Positions 45,301 to 57,900 are shown, counted from the stretch's first letter. The stretch is 64,000 nucleotides of DNA from Ustulina deusta (GCA_023159155.1 JAJNNX010000003.1:1116001-1180000), one strand, 5' to 3'. The notes: generated by a model from the sequence alone, not told the origin. Translations and numbers: made by a program.

Positions 45301-48300
45301 ACTGGATCAAATTCACCGGAACCTAACAATGGACTTCTATAGGATCGATGTGACGCAACATGCCGCTCTCTGGGACTGGATAGTATTTTCCCCGGTGTGT
45401 TCCAGGACACGGCCGTGGATGACATCGTTTCTCTCCACTGCATGCTATTTGCCGTCCAATACTCGACGGCAATGGCCTGGATTGACAGTGGCGTCGAAGT
45501 AGACACTCTGCTAGGACATAGCTTTGGACAGCTGACGGCACTGACAGTGGCAGGATCCATTGTTCTGAAAGATGCACTGATACTCATTTCGGGTCGCGCT
45601 CGCCTTCTGCGGGAGAAGTGCGTTGGCGATAGTGGCCAGATGGTGTCCCTTGAATGCGACGCTAATGACCTAAAATCAGTCATCAAGTCTGTCAACTCCA
45701 AGGCCGAGTGTCATGTCGAGGTTGCTTGTTATAATGGACCGAACAGCTTCGTTGTTGGGGGCAATACAATATCTACCAAAACGCTACAGGAAGAATGTGC
45801 AGCCCTTGGCATCAAATCACGAGCTCTGGAGAATACTCATGCCTACCACACTCATATAATTGATGGCATCATTCCTGAGCTCAAGACGATAGCAGAATCA
45901 ATCTCGATTCAGCAACCAAGCATCAGGGTTGAAACTTGCTCTGAAGGTGGTGCATGGCCGACCATCACTGGAGAGCTCATTTCATCTCACTCTCGCCAGC
46001 CTGTGTACTTTAATGATGCCGTGCAGAGAATCCACCAAAGATCGAAGTCGGCTATTTGGCTTGAGGCAGGATCCGGTTCATTCATTGTGCCAACAGCTCG
46101 GCGAGCTCTGTCCGCCACTGCGAAAGCAGACAACATCTTTGTACCACTGGATCTCGGCTCTGAGACTGCCATGGCCAATCTCTCACAAGCGACATGCGAA
46201 CTCTGGAAAGTTGGCTCATCCGCTCAATTTTGGCACTTCCACAGGCTTCAGCATGGCGACTGGAAGTATATGAGCGTTCCTCATTACCAATTCGAGAAAT
46301 CACGCCATTGGATTGAATACAAGCCGATCACTCGGGGGTTCGAGACCTCTAAGACCGGAACCGTGCGCTCTGACGGTGCTCCATTCAAACCTATCTCCGG
46401 ATCACTTGACGCGGGAAGTGCCACGTTCGAAGTGAATACATCCCACTTCGCCTTCCAACTGGCGGTAAATGGCCATTCAGTAGGAGGCCAGAACAGCTGT
46501 CCCGCTTCAACGTACATCGACATAGCTACTGCAGTCATTAAATCTACGGTTGGCAGCAAGGTCCCCCAATGGCTCCCCAGAATCCAAGACCTATTCATCG
46601 GGACACCTTTCAAGCTGGGCACAACTCAGCCTCTACGTGCGGCTTTAACTAAGAAGCATGACCGAGCTTGGGCTTTCCAGATCTTCAGTGGAGATAGAAC
46701 TGCCGTTCATGCAGGTGGTCTGGTCATGTTGGTTTCCGTACAGGATCCCTTGACAGAAGAGCGCTTGAGACTCATTAAGCGGCTCACCGGGCACGCTACA
46801 ATTGGCCACCTTGAGAGTTCTCATGTTTCTTCTGTGAGCGGACCAATGGTCTACGAACTACTTGCCAACGTTATTGATTACGCTCCCTACTACCGCGGAG
46901 TACACTCAGTCGCTGCTTCAGACTATAACGCTTTGGGCACTGTTTCTCTCTCGCAGAACACCTTCTTGAGCACAGCCGCCCTTGCATGCGACTCTATAGC
47001 ACTAGAGAACTTCTTGCTAGTTCCAGCTATCCAACTTAACTGTCTTTCGAAAAGTCGACCCGAGAAGGGCATATTCACTTGTGTTCGTATTGAAGAAATT
47101 GTATTCTCTGGGGCATTTCTCTCTGATCGGAAGGGCAGTCAATCCTGGACAGTCTATTCTAAACATGAAGTTGCTGACAAGAACAGCTATGTGGTTGACA
47201 TCTTCGTTTATGATGCAAAATCCAGGGAGGTCGCCGTTGTCATCATGGGTGCGACCTTCCAATGTGTCCAGGGGAATGCCCTCAATGTCACCCAAGCTAT
47301 CGTGAAACAAGCCGAGATCGAGTCTGTGGGGCTGCCCAGAGATCTAAATGACGGCTACTCTGATGAAGAATCGCCACTTGAGACTGTCGTGGACGAGCAA
47401 GAGCAAGCCCTGAGGACAGCAGCTGCTCAAAGCCCGACACTTGGACGGGTACAGGAGATGTTAGCCGAAGTCATGGAAATTCCCCTCAGCGAGGTCCTTC
47501 CGACATCTACCTTTGATGATATTGGCATCGACTCGTTGATGGTCACTGAAGTAATCGCCGAAACCAATAAGCGATTTAATACAGCAATTAGAACAACTGA
47601 GTTCAATCAATTGCCTGATGTACGGTCGTTGTGTGTCTTTATCGATGGCGGAGAGCAACTCGGTCAAGAGACCGAAGATGAGAAGCTATCTGTGCAAGGC
47701 TCATTCGCTGAGGTCTGCCAGAGGAAATTCTTGGAGAACCGTTCGATCGCCCAGTATGTAGAAGAGACCGGATTCACCAACTTCTTCCGCGACATCTTCC
47801 CCTTGCAGATGGACCTCGTCATCGCCTACATCGTTAAAGCTTTCGCCTCCCTGGGTTGCTCACCCGCTGAGCTGAAAGAAGGCGAGAAAGCCAAGCCCTT
47901 CAAGTTTGTTCCTCAGCATAGGAAGCTCGTGGCTGAACTGTACGATATACTGGTTGAGTTTGGCATCTTCACGTCAGAAGACGGGTGTTACATCCGCACG
48001 GCGAGACCTATACCCGCCGAGTCTGTCTTGACTCTGCATGAGCGTCTCCTTAAATACTCGATACATGAATCCGAGACCAAGCTCTTGCACTGCACCGCAT
48101 ATCGGCTAGCAGATTGTCTGTCTGGCGCAGTTGATCCTATTGCCCTCATGTTCAAGAACGCCGGCTCTCGTGCTCTATGGGAGAATGTATACACCGATTC
48201 GCCCATCTTCAAGATGTGCACACTCCTGTTCGCCGAGTATTTGGTCGACGTTCTCCAGAGCACGGACTCGAGCCAGGAAATCCGTATCCTCGAACTCGGT

Positions 48301-48849
48301 GCCGGCACCGGCGGAACTACCAAGCACCTCATCGAACGACTTGCTGCTACAGGCCGCAGCTTCACCTACACGTTCACCGACCTCTCGCCGTCGCTAGTCG
48401 CTGCGGCGCGCAGGCGATTCTCGAAGTATCCGTTCATGAAATTCGAGGTCATCAACATGGAGAAGGAGCCCGACAAGAAGTTCCACGGCGTCTTCGACAT
48501 CGTCTTCGGCGCTAGCTGTATCCATGCCACGAGGGACTTAGTGGTGTCGACAACCAACATTCGCAAGATGTTGCAGCCGTCGGGAGTTCTATGTCTCCTC
48601 GAGCTCACTCGCAACCTGCCGTGGTTCTCGCTCGTGTTTGGTCTACTGGAGGGCTGGTGGCTCTTCGATGATAACCGCAAGCACGTCCTGGTTCCCGAGA
48701 CTCACTGGCAGGGAGAGCTGCACAAAGCTGGATACCGGTGGGTTGACTGGTCTTCTAGTCCCCATGAAGAATCGGAGATCTATCGAGTCATTGTGGCATC
48801 CTCAGCCAGTGCAGTGGAGGGTTATGAGGCCACGCCAGTCGAGACATGA
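42344..48849 (+). CDS. Non-reducing polyketide synthase, SAT-KS-AT-PT-ACP-CMeT
   Basis: This iterative type I synthase of 2082 aa builds a C-methylated aromatic polyketide from acyl and malonyl units. Exons: 42344-42964, 43024-44046, 44123-44498, 44554-45275 and 45343-48849. All phases join. The starter transacylase has Cys135 in GFCLGF and the His-rich GAYHSKRH. The ketosynthase starts near 371, with Cys536 in DTACSSA, EAHGTGT and VKDNFGHTE. The malonyl transferase has Ser974 in GHSFGQ. The product-template domain has His1292 in [10 protein letters not shown], but Glu1469 (LENFLLV) where the catalytic Asp is expected. One acyl carrier has Ser1645 in GIDSLM. The methyltransferase has LELGAGTGG (about 1897), the His in CIHAT and the Glu in LLELTRN. 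The chain stops some 50 residues after this domain, so there is no thioesterase, Claisen cyclase or reductase domain. The product is unknown. Confidence 0.93.
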
Positions 48850-49328
48850 TCTCAATCGTCGGGAGGCGACGATCACGAGCAGTCCAGATGAAATCGTGCT
48901 ACGGGGAATGGTGTAATGAAGCAGGGGGGAAGTTGGTATTATATTTGCTCGGACTCGGTGATTATATTCTCTACTACTGTTGATCTCTGACTCCTAAGTG
49001 TGTACTCGTCATCTTATCTGGTGGGCCCTCAGCGGCTGAGCAGGATCTGCACACTCCCTATGTCTCAATGATTGGGTCAATCTCTAACCACCTGCTCACT
49101 TTGGCTTTGGGCCCTTGGCATTCGGGCTGGGATTTTCAACCCTATGATTTCGGAGACCGTAGATATATCCGGAGAGCGAACCTAATATCATAACAATCCC
49201 TCTCTCTCTAATCGTTGACCATCAGTGATTGTATTACGGGCCGAGCGCAGATGGAATGATTTTATAGTTTCTTGAAACTTGAAAGCATCTGTATGAGCTG
49301 TTCAGTTTACCGTTGACAAGTAAACAAC
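48850..49328. other. Intergenic; no hidden thioesterase exon
   Basis: I read this stretch in all frames for a continuation of the PKS (alpha/beta-hydrolase GxSxG or reductase motifs) and found none. Several stops follow shortly after 48849 in every frame. It probably holds the PKS transcript end and the next promoter. Confidence 0.6.
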
Positions 49329-50336
49329 ATGCACTTACGCAGGAAATGGGCCACGCTGTGCGGCGTGCTGGCACTGGCGCCTGCGCTAGTCCCGGCCACC
49401 ACGCTGTACATGTCGCCCAGCGGCAGCGACAGCAACACCGGTGCCAGCGCGACAAAGGCCTTGAAAACGCTCAAAGGGGTTCTTGCGAAAGTTACGGCCA
49501 CCAAGCCCGCCGATGCGGTGAACATTGTGGTGGCCGAAGGCACTTATGTCAGCCAGTCGGTGGTCTGGACTTACTTCAACGGCCAGCCCATCACCTTCGC
49601 GCCGCCCGCGGGTGCCGCGACCAAGCCGACGTTTGACGGCGAGGGTGCTGGCCTAACGTGGTTTACGATGGGAGACAGCGCCGACGCCGCAGTGCCCACC
49701 AATCTGCATTTCATCGGGCTCGCCGTGACTAACTACTGGCTGGGCCTGGACCTGGGCCGCGACAAGGCGCCGGGCAACAGTCATAACGAGGTGCGTAGCA
49801 TGCTGTTCGAGCGCGTCGGCGCCTTCTACACCCACGGGCTCCCCAACCCAAAGGGCTACGCGGCGCTGCGCCTCCGCCAGTCTAGCAACAACACCATTGC
49901 AGGCAACCGCTTCCACGGCGTCAAGAACTCCAACGCGGCCGACAGCGACGGCGACGGCGTGAACGAGGACCTGACGGGCTACATCCACGCCATATACCTA
50001 GCGCACAACGCGCGCGGCAACGTCATCGCGGACAACGAGTTCAACCAGGTGACTGGGGATGCGGTGCGCACGCGCGACGGCTCCGACGACAATCTGATTG
50101 AGGGAAACCGCTTCATCACGGCAGGGAAGTACTCGGCCTATTCGGACTGGATCGCCGACACCGGGGACGAATGCCCCTCTCACGGCAACCGCTTCAAGGA
50201 CAACACCGTGGGTGATGGCTATTTCGGTCCTTTCAAGGCGGGCTTTGTCACGCATGTATACGGGCCAGACGACCGCTGCTCTGATGGGGGGACATTGCCA
50301 GCGCGCATCATCGAAACTGGTACGGTGATACAGTGA
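49329..50336 (+). CDS. Secreted right-handed parallel beta-helix protein, possible bacterial origin
   Basis: This is an intronless frame of 335 aa. Residues 1-23 form a signal peptide (basic MHLRRKW, hydrophobic core, then LVPA). The mature start TLYMSPSGSDSNTGAS is typical of bacterial DUF1565/pectate-lyase-like secreted proteins. Short beta-helix coils repeat: NTIAGNRF, NVIADNEF, NLIEGNRF and NRFKDNTV, each about one 20-24-residue turn. No Asp/Lys/Arg set of a known polysaccharide lyase is obvious, so the substrate is unknown, although a polysaccharide is likely. The gene is much more GC-rich than the genes on either side, especially at third positions, and lacks introns, unlike most of its neighbours. 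This suggests horizontal transfer, perhaps from bacteria. It lies between the PKS and the cluster transporter, and whether it takes part in the pathway is unknown. Confidence 0.83.
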   Translation: MHLRRKWATLCGVLALAPALVPATTLYMSPSGSDSNTGASATKALKTLKGVLAKVTATKPADAVNIVVAEGTYVSQSVVWTYFNGQPITFAPPAGAATKPTFDGEGAGLTWFTMGDSADAAVPTNLHFIGLAVTNYWLGLDLGRDKAPGNSHNEVRSMLFERVGAFYTHGLPNPKGYAALRLRQSSNNTIAGNRFHGVKNSNAADSDGDGVNEDLTGYIHAIYLAHNARGNVIADNEFNQVTGDAVRTRDGSDDNLIEGNRFITAGKYSAYSDWIADTGDECPSHGNRFKDNTVGDGYFGPFKAGFVTHVYGPDDRCSDGGTLPARIIETGTVIQ

Positions 50337-52308
50337 TGCCAATCTCTTGCTGTCCGAACGAACTGTGGCGATACGTGAGAAGAGGCACGGGCTCGTGGGG
50401 AAATGGCCGAGCTCAAGTCCGCAATTCGTTAGATAGTCTGTAATTATCAGTTGATGTGCGAGCATTATGCAGTTTCGCGCTATAGACGTAGCCTCTCTTG
50501 GTTCCAGGCCGTAAAGAGGATAGCAGCATAGTTCTGTTGTTGTTTAGGTTGCCTATAACGGAATTAAGGAGGTATACATTCACCACCATTCGGATATGTT
50601 TAGGCATTCTTTTGCGCAAGATTACTTGTTGCTGCTCGCAATCCGCTACTGCCAGGGAGCTTAAAATTAGGGACGTTTTGTTGAAGCGATCAGTTTGAGT
50701 CTATAAGTCTGGCAGGCTTTCACACCTCTCACGTCGATACTCACTCAACGTCCCTATGACTTACCTGGGTCATCGATATTTGTCTGGCTATCTGGGGCTA
50801 GTAGACTTGGTGGCTAAATCAACCAATGCATATATTGAGGTTGGCGTCTCGGATCTTATGATCATAGTAACAGTCTTGATCTCGATCCCCGGTGGGATGA
50901 CGGTTGGACGACAATATGGGTGGTGATGACATTGAACTTTGCGATTGCTAACAGGGCATGACTGGGAAGTAGAGACAGAACTATCCGAATCAAGTGCTGG
51001 TGTGGGCGATGAGACGAATGACCTTGTTCAAGGACTCTTACGCGGGGAGTTCCTTACGCGATTTCCCCTTTTTTTTCTTGGCAAGATCATCCGCAACGAA
51101 GACGAGGACTGTTCTATTTAGTGGTGTTGAGGCGTGCGCGACCATGATGAGGAGGCGTGTGAGGGTCGAAGTAAATAGGGAGACAGTGCGTCACGTCTTG
51201 GGGATCGTGGGGCGAGAAAAAGGAGAAGTCCTGAAGACCTGAAGAAACCCGCCACCACCAGTCAGTAGAGGCCTTCGTACCGAGTGTTCAATAGGTACTG
51301 CAGTTATCGAAGTTGTAGTCTCAGTAGCATTTCTCAACCTGTTTCAATATGTTTATTTGTCAAACGCGCCTAAGTTAAGTCAGACACCTGTACTTTTCTA
51401 CGATTCAACCATCAAGCCATTCAAGCGTCAATTTATCGGGACAGCGGTTCGATCTCGTTGCTACATGGATTCTCTCGTATAGAACTCGGGCACCGCGCGT
51501 AGTTGAGCATAAAGCATGGGAAAATGTATCTAGCCTTATCATAGCTATGATAATTAGTCAATAACCTTAACTTGGTCTCATAACGAGAGCAAATAAATGA
51601 CCTGCATGTGTATTGTACATGAAACGGTTTCTAGAGACAACACAGTGCTATAACACGTAAAATTGCATTTTAAATCGTTAATATCCCAATCGGCTGAGAT
51701 ACGTAGGCGACAGACTTTCGAGATCCGAGATTGGTTGCTCGCATTCCGGAGGCCCCCGTCACAAGGCTTGGTTTTAACTGCAAAGCCATGCGTAGGAAGC
51801 ATGTACAAATGCAAGAATTAAGCTACATGATGACTACATGCGCAGCAATTACGCGGCAGGATTGTCATAGCGCAGTTCACAATGTCACAATTTATTCCCC
51901 TTTCTAGCACGTGGCTGCGGCCGATCCTTGACCAGTATCCAGGAACCACGGTCCGATCTTCAACATCACGGCTCCACACGAAATTTCTTGAGAAACGTAC
52001 GGTCTGAGCTGATATTTGCTCATGACAAATCTACGAAAATAATTCTGAGACGGGGGCTGAATATGCCCGTGTTTCGCTCATTCTTCGGGATCTTAGACAT
52101 GTTGAACGACGCACCCGAGCTAGGCGGTTCGGCTCTACGAATCCCCATACAATTTAGATGGCTATGCCTAGATATCTCGCTTGTCGCATCTATCATTATC
52201 GGGCCTGCCCATTGACGAGGCTCACAGGTGTTTCCTAGAGCATCTTTTTCAAGCATCTACGTAACGGTTGAAAGCCGTGCCGCGCTAGTTGACAGCTCTC
52301 CTAAAAAC
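50337..52308. other. 2-kb intergenic region, no gene seen
   Basis: Frames of up to 95 codons at 50498-51242 and 51578-52215 show no motif. The last part, before 52309, is probably the promoter of the MFS transporter gene. Its frame is open upstream to 52228 without an in-frame ATG. Confidence 0.5.
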
Positions 52309-53794
52309 ATGTTCGATCATCAGAACCAGTCTGGAGCAGACACTGGGTTCGAAACTGAGCTTTCGGTGCCTGATTCTAGTGATAGAGAACAGGAGAAGTT
52401 TACAGACCAGCTGCCCACAACAGCTTCTGATTTTCCGCCAAAGTCTCCGTTCCCAGATGGCGGTCTGTCTGCCTGGCTCGTTGTGTTAGGAGCCTGGGGG
52501 TGCTATTTCTCGTCGTACGGGTTCGTGACCAGCAGTGGTGTCTTTCAAGACTATTACGAGGCGCATTTTCTTCGCAATTATACACCGAGCGAGATCTCAT
52601 GGATTCTCTCAATCCAGGCTTTCTTCGTTTCTGCTTCAGCTCCTTTTGCCGGCGTGTTCTTTGACAGACATGGCCCGCGTCTCCTTGTCGGGTTTGGCTC
52701 GGTTCTGATCATCCTTGGTCTCTTCACGCTATCTGCCTCGACTCAATACTACCAAATCTTTCTGTCCCAGTCTGTTAGCTGTGGCTTGGGCATGGGCATG
52801 GTATTCAATGGATCCGTCAACGCAGTCTCAACCTGGTTCCTCAAGAGACGGGGATTAGCTCTTGGAGTAGCATCAACTGGATCTGGAGTAGGGGGGGTTA
52901 TACTACCGTAAGTGAGGCTATGCTTATCTTGACTTGCAAACTGGCTCTCAATACTTCGGTATCTTCTCAGAATAAACTGACCTTTAGCAGTATATTATTT
53001 GACCGACTAGTGGAACGGTATGGCTTCCCCTGGACGGTTAGAATCATGGGGTTCTTGGCTCTCGGGATACAGATCATCGCTTGCTTGACTGTTCGATCAA
53101 GACTTGAGCATAAACCGAAGCCATTCAATATCGTTAACTTTTATAAGCCCTTTAAAGATAAGGTGTTCGCGTTGAACAGTTTCGCTTGCTTAGCCGGAAT
53201 GTTGGGGACGCTAGTGCCATTCAATTACCTCAAGGTGGCTTCTCTGGCTGCTAATGTATCACCCAACCTGGCAACCTATCTCTTGTCGATTATTAATGCT
53301 AGCTCGTACGTATTCCCTCCGTAACAGAGGATTTTGTATTAACAGGCCGTAGGATCATCGGCCGAGTAGTACCCCTTTGGGCCGGCGATCACGTAGGGCC
53401 ATTCAACACAATCGCGATTCTCATGTTATACGGAGCAGTCCTTGTACTTGCGCTTTGGATTCCGGCTGCTTCTAATTCGAACGCAATAATTGCTTTCACG
53501 TCCTTGTTCGGTATCCCGCTAGGATGCTTCAACGCTATCATACCAGCCCTAGTGGGGAAGATATCCCCCATTGAGGAGATAGGATTCCGGGTTGGGACAA
53601 CGTTCTTCGTCGTCTCCATTGCTGCGTTAATCGGGAACCCTATTGCTGGTCTGCTGATCGGCAAAGGTTGGACAGAGGGTGCAGAGTCATACAACGGACT
53701 GAAGCTCTTCTGCGGCTTGTCTATTGCGGTGTCTGGGTCATTGTTTGTGGTGACAAGGATACAAGTTGGAGGATATAGGTTTAAGAAGATATGA
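52309..53794 (+). CDS. MFS transporter, monocarboxylate (MCT/MCH) type
   Basis: This is a three-exon gene for a 451-aa carrier: exons 52309-52907, 52991-53305 and 53353-53794. Phases join, and the second acceptor is GTAG before GATCATCGG. A hydrophilic N-terminus (about 50 residues) leads to PFPDGGLSAWLVVLGAW, which is the family signature of fungal monocarboxylate-type carriers. Further marks are SWILSIQAFFV, GVFFDRHGPRLLVGFG (the RxGPR loop between helices 2 and 3), WFLKRRGLALGVASTGSGVGG, and the second-half loop FDRLVERYGFPWTVRI. About eleven to twelve helices can be counted. Carriers of this family often export the product of fungal polyketide clusters, and its place beside the PKS suggests that role. 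Import of a carboxylate is the alternative. Confidence 0.88.
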
Positions 53795-54996
53795 GTATGT
53801 GATGATTGGCTATCACCACATGTCAAACTTTCCACTCAGAATCACATAACAGCTTGACGCTTATGTTCCCGCCCCTCAGATTAGCTTGAACTTTAATCGA
53901 ATCTAGTACATAATATTAAGAGACCTAGCAGTCAAATTTCAATTAAAGCCAGAGACATTCTATAACTATTCCAGAGTTGAAGCAAGTAAGAGCAGGATGA
54001 ATCAAATTCAAAACTAGCTCGGAGAAACGAAGATATAACACAATGCCACAGGCTGCCTATGCACAAATTGATCTAGGTCAGTTTCGATTTCAGCACCCAA
54101 AGGTCATCGAAGGCTGTATATCAGACATGCCACTACGATGATAGCAACACTATCAAGCTTGAATTGTGCCATTGTTCACGTACATGTGATTACCGTCTGT
54201 TCCATCTAACAGCGCTCGGGAGGCTGGTGAAGTGATGAAGGGCACGTTTGTAGCTAATCTGAGGAGACAAGGGGAATAAAGAGGTTCCGCCATGCTTCAC
54301 GTCCGGGAGTGCCTTTGTTTTTAACAAAGGAAAAATGACGAAGTAAAACAAAGGCAAATTTGCTATACACACAGGTCATAACAACAACAAAACAGACATA
54401 ATAATCCATCAATGCAACCCAACTTATATGTCTCGCTTATATCTGACAGTAGGACATAAGGGGGTTAAGCTTGTAGCCGACATATGCTCTGGAATAAGAA
54501 CTTTGTTAAACGAGATCAATAGCATAGATGACAACGATTGAGTGACATCTGTCATAACAGAAAGGAGTTATACGTCAACTGTGTTATGCTTACTAAGGGT
54601 TATTGCCGCAAAATGGCTATTGCGGACAAAATCTCAAAATCTATCACAGACAACAAAGCAACTGCTGTAGAAGACAAACTACGCCTTAGATGCCATCCCC
54701 AAAGCGCCACCTGAAAACGCGAATTTGAAGAACCAAAGCAAACAGCACCAAACGCGCGGCCGGATGGCCAAGACCGCGGCAACGCGACCTCGGCAGCCTA
54801 GATAATCGCGGGAGGCCAGCTGGCGCTCTTGGTGATGCAGCTGACAACGTGTGTATAAAGCTTAGTTTACCCTTTGACGTACCTCGGGCTCACACCCGTG
54901 TTTTAACAATTTTGGCCATAGAAGGTGTCAGATTCACGGGACGGCCGGATTATAGGCACATACAGAATGTGTGTCCATACTCTAGATCTTTAATTC
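53795..54996. other. Convergent intergenic region, no gene seen
   Basis: This lies between the 3' ends of the MFS gene (+) and the 1269-aa gene (-). It is AT-rich with no coding signal. It forms the right border of the cluster. Confidence 0.5.
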
Positions 54997-57900
54997 CTAC
55001 AGTAATGATTTAACCCTCTCAGACCAATATTTCGGTTGTCTCCTAAGTTTCCTACTCGTTGGATTCCCGTCCACCGCCGGCGGCCCAAGGTACGTCGACG
55101 AATCCGGGAGTGCAGCAGCAGTTATTGACTCGCGTCTTCCAAGCGACTCAATGGTGGGTATCTGTCCATGCCGCATCTGGGACCTATCTGCCATCGTCGA
55201 GACGCAAACAGCCGGTGCAGGTGTTTCCCATTCTCCTGATTTCTCGAGTCTCAAGAAACCATTATGGAAGTCAGGATGCACCACTCTTATCGGTTGCTTG
55301 CCTTTTAGATCTGTAGTGATTCGCCGAGAGTGGTTTGAGCTTGAACTGGAGACAGCTAGATCCCGTGCAATTATCGATGGCCCCGACCTTGAGCACCTGC
55401 TTGAGATTGACGTAATATTTGAGGTAGGATTGACTGAAGAGCCACTCCATTGGCCGTTGCTGGCGGTCGATGATTCTGTAATGTACTTATCCCTACTAGT
55501 TGCACGAGGCAACTTCACAGACAACAAGTCTTCTAGGCGGGCCACAGCCTTCGTTACCTCAACAAAAAAGGCTTTTTGTGGTAGTTGATGATCCGTATTG
55601 CCCAAGAAACTGGCTATTGTAGATGAGCCTTGTGATGCCCTAGTCGATGGTTGAACCGGTTGGTGCTGTGGCTTCCTAGATGTTTGCTTGTCTTCCTGTT
55701 CTCTGTGTAGGATATTCCGGAAAAGACCGGTTCTTGTCTCGCCAATAATGATGGCACCATCCAACTCAAGGGGTATAGGGACATTTTCGTGGATAGAATG
55801 TTTGACAATCCGCAATACACGCCTACTGGTGCAGGACCCTCCCATTCGATGCCCAACGTCATTACACGGTCTATAGAGAGTCCTGAGCCCATTGAGCGTG
55901 TATCCAGAAGGAGTAAGTTTCGCCTGGTCTTCTAATGAGCCTTGTTGGTCAAAGAGATCTTCTAACACGTCAGCTCGAACAGCAAGGTAGCACTCATTTC
56001 TTGGGAGCGATGAAAAAGTCGAGCAGATGGTCCCCGCGGATTCCGGTTTTAAGATGTCCCCGAAATTGGCCCCGAAGAGAACAAGCGCCTGAATGTCTTT
56101 GGCGTAAACATTCCATCGTCCGCACGTCTTACGCAACTCTATTGTTTTGGGCGACATGCGTCTGCAGTTTCTCACCACTTCCATGTACTCCCAACCAGAA
56201 GTACTGGCGGTCTGTTTGAAGGGCAGCCCCAGCTTCAGTGACGTGCCCTCGCCTTCGTAGGTATTTGCCCAGAGCCCGTCAAGAATCGAATAGAGTAGCT
56301 TTATTTCCTCCTTAAATCTGCGCTCTTTTAGAGCGGAACTTGATATTTGGGGCCGCGTACGTAGCACTTTCTCCGAATTGTTGTGCATTACCTGCCGAGT
56401 CGTCTTGGCCCTTCGATCGGCATCTGCGAATTCAAGATCACTGTTCTTTCGTGGCAAATCCAACTTTTTCCGGTGGTGAATAATGTGAAGAATTAATTCT
56501 TCCACGTTCGTTTGATAGGCACGGCGATGAGTCGTATCGTGTAAGATGACGTGCATGCTTTTGGCATCGTCCAGGAGCATCTCGTAGTCGTCCAGCTCGT
56601 TAGGCCTTCTGAAGCCATCCTTCTTACTAAGTGTGAACTCGCCAGTGATCTGAGCCCACTGACTAAATCCAGCGGTGACTTTGTCAAGTTGCGGGCGTCG
56701 ACTATATGTATGTGCTTTAGAATGCCGAACTGATTCGTAGTCAAATTCAGCGGTTCCTGTGTAGAGTCAGTAGGGGAGCAATAGTAGATTGTGTATGTCT
56801 TACCAAGTAGCTCGATTACACGAGGACACCACCCAAGAAACGACCGCTTCTGCCAGAAAGCATCCCTGTCAACTTCTCCACGGAGCCTGTCTGGACATGA
56901 TTCATCTATATCGGTCCATCTGAGTCTTTTTGGATATGTATCGATCAAGTGCCACTGAATAGATTCACTTGACTCCCGTATCGGCACTAGAGCATGATAT
57001 CGTCCTTTGAAAATAAACCCACCTCCAAACGTAACCGCTTGAGACAAGCCTGCAAGTGAAGCCATGACTGAGATTGATACTTCTAGCCCCCGATCTTCGG
57101 GTTCTCGCTCAGGGAGCGGGAATCCATTGACCATGACTGCGGGCCCGACTATCTTGTTCCAGCAGCTTCCACTCTCCAGAGTGGAGGGAACCTCAAGCGT
57201 GACATCAATCTCGAATCCTACGGTAGAAATATCAGCGACCTGCGAAAAACCGACATATGCATGGTTACGTGTCTTGCTCTTCTCCTGGCACACTGCTGCA
57301 AGCCACGACAGCTGCTGCGCGATCGAGATAACGAAGTCTTCCGGCCCCTCTACTTCAAAACATCGAAGTGTTGAATCCGCCGCTATGTACTGAGACATCG
57401 GAACATCTAAGGGTGGATTATTCGCTTTCTGATCCCCGTCTGGTTCCTTCCCACCGGTTGCACCTGGCACGTAAGTACGATACCATGTTTGTTCACTGTT
57501 ACTTGAACACAACATGGTCTCTATGACGTGGAGAAGTTGAGTACTATACCAAGGCCAGCACCATGTCATATACTCGCCCACAGTGCACATTATCGCTGTT
57601 TCAGATCCGCCCGTTGTAGCTAAGATACGGTCAAGCTTTTGACCAACGCCAGCATCGTAGTTAGTAATGAGAAATTCTGCTAGAGCCCAGTCAATATAGA
57701 AAAAAGCAGAGAATTTCCGACTATCTCCCGGATGGCGACGAAGAGCAAGAGAAGTACGTTGGCGTATGAGGTTCATTTTCTGGCCATGGTAGCGTTCGAA
57801 GAGTCGTTCTGTCTCCTCAATGAGGCTGTCAAATGCAGACTGCTTCGTGAAGTAGTCCATTACTTCTGCTAGGTCCACTGAATTGCCGTATAGATCGACT

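Noticed and set aside
48850..49328. Hidden thioesterase or reductase exon after the PKS
   Set aside because: Stops in all frames and no GxSxG or Rossmann motif.
54600..54782. Small minus-strand frame in the intergenic DNA at the right cluster border
   Set aside because: No motif, and it is isolated.
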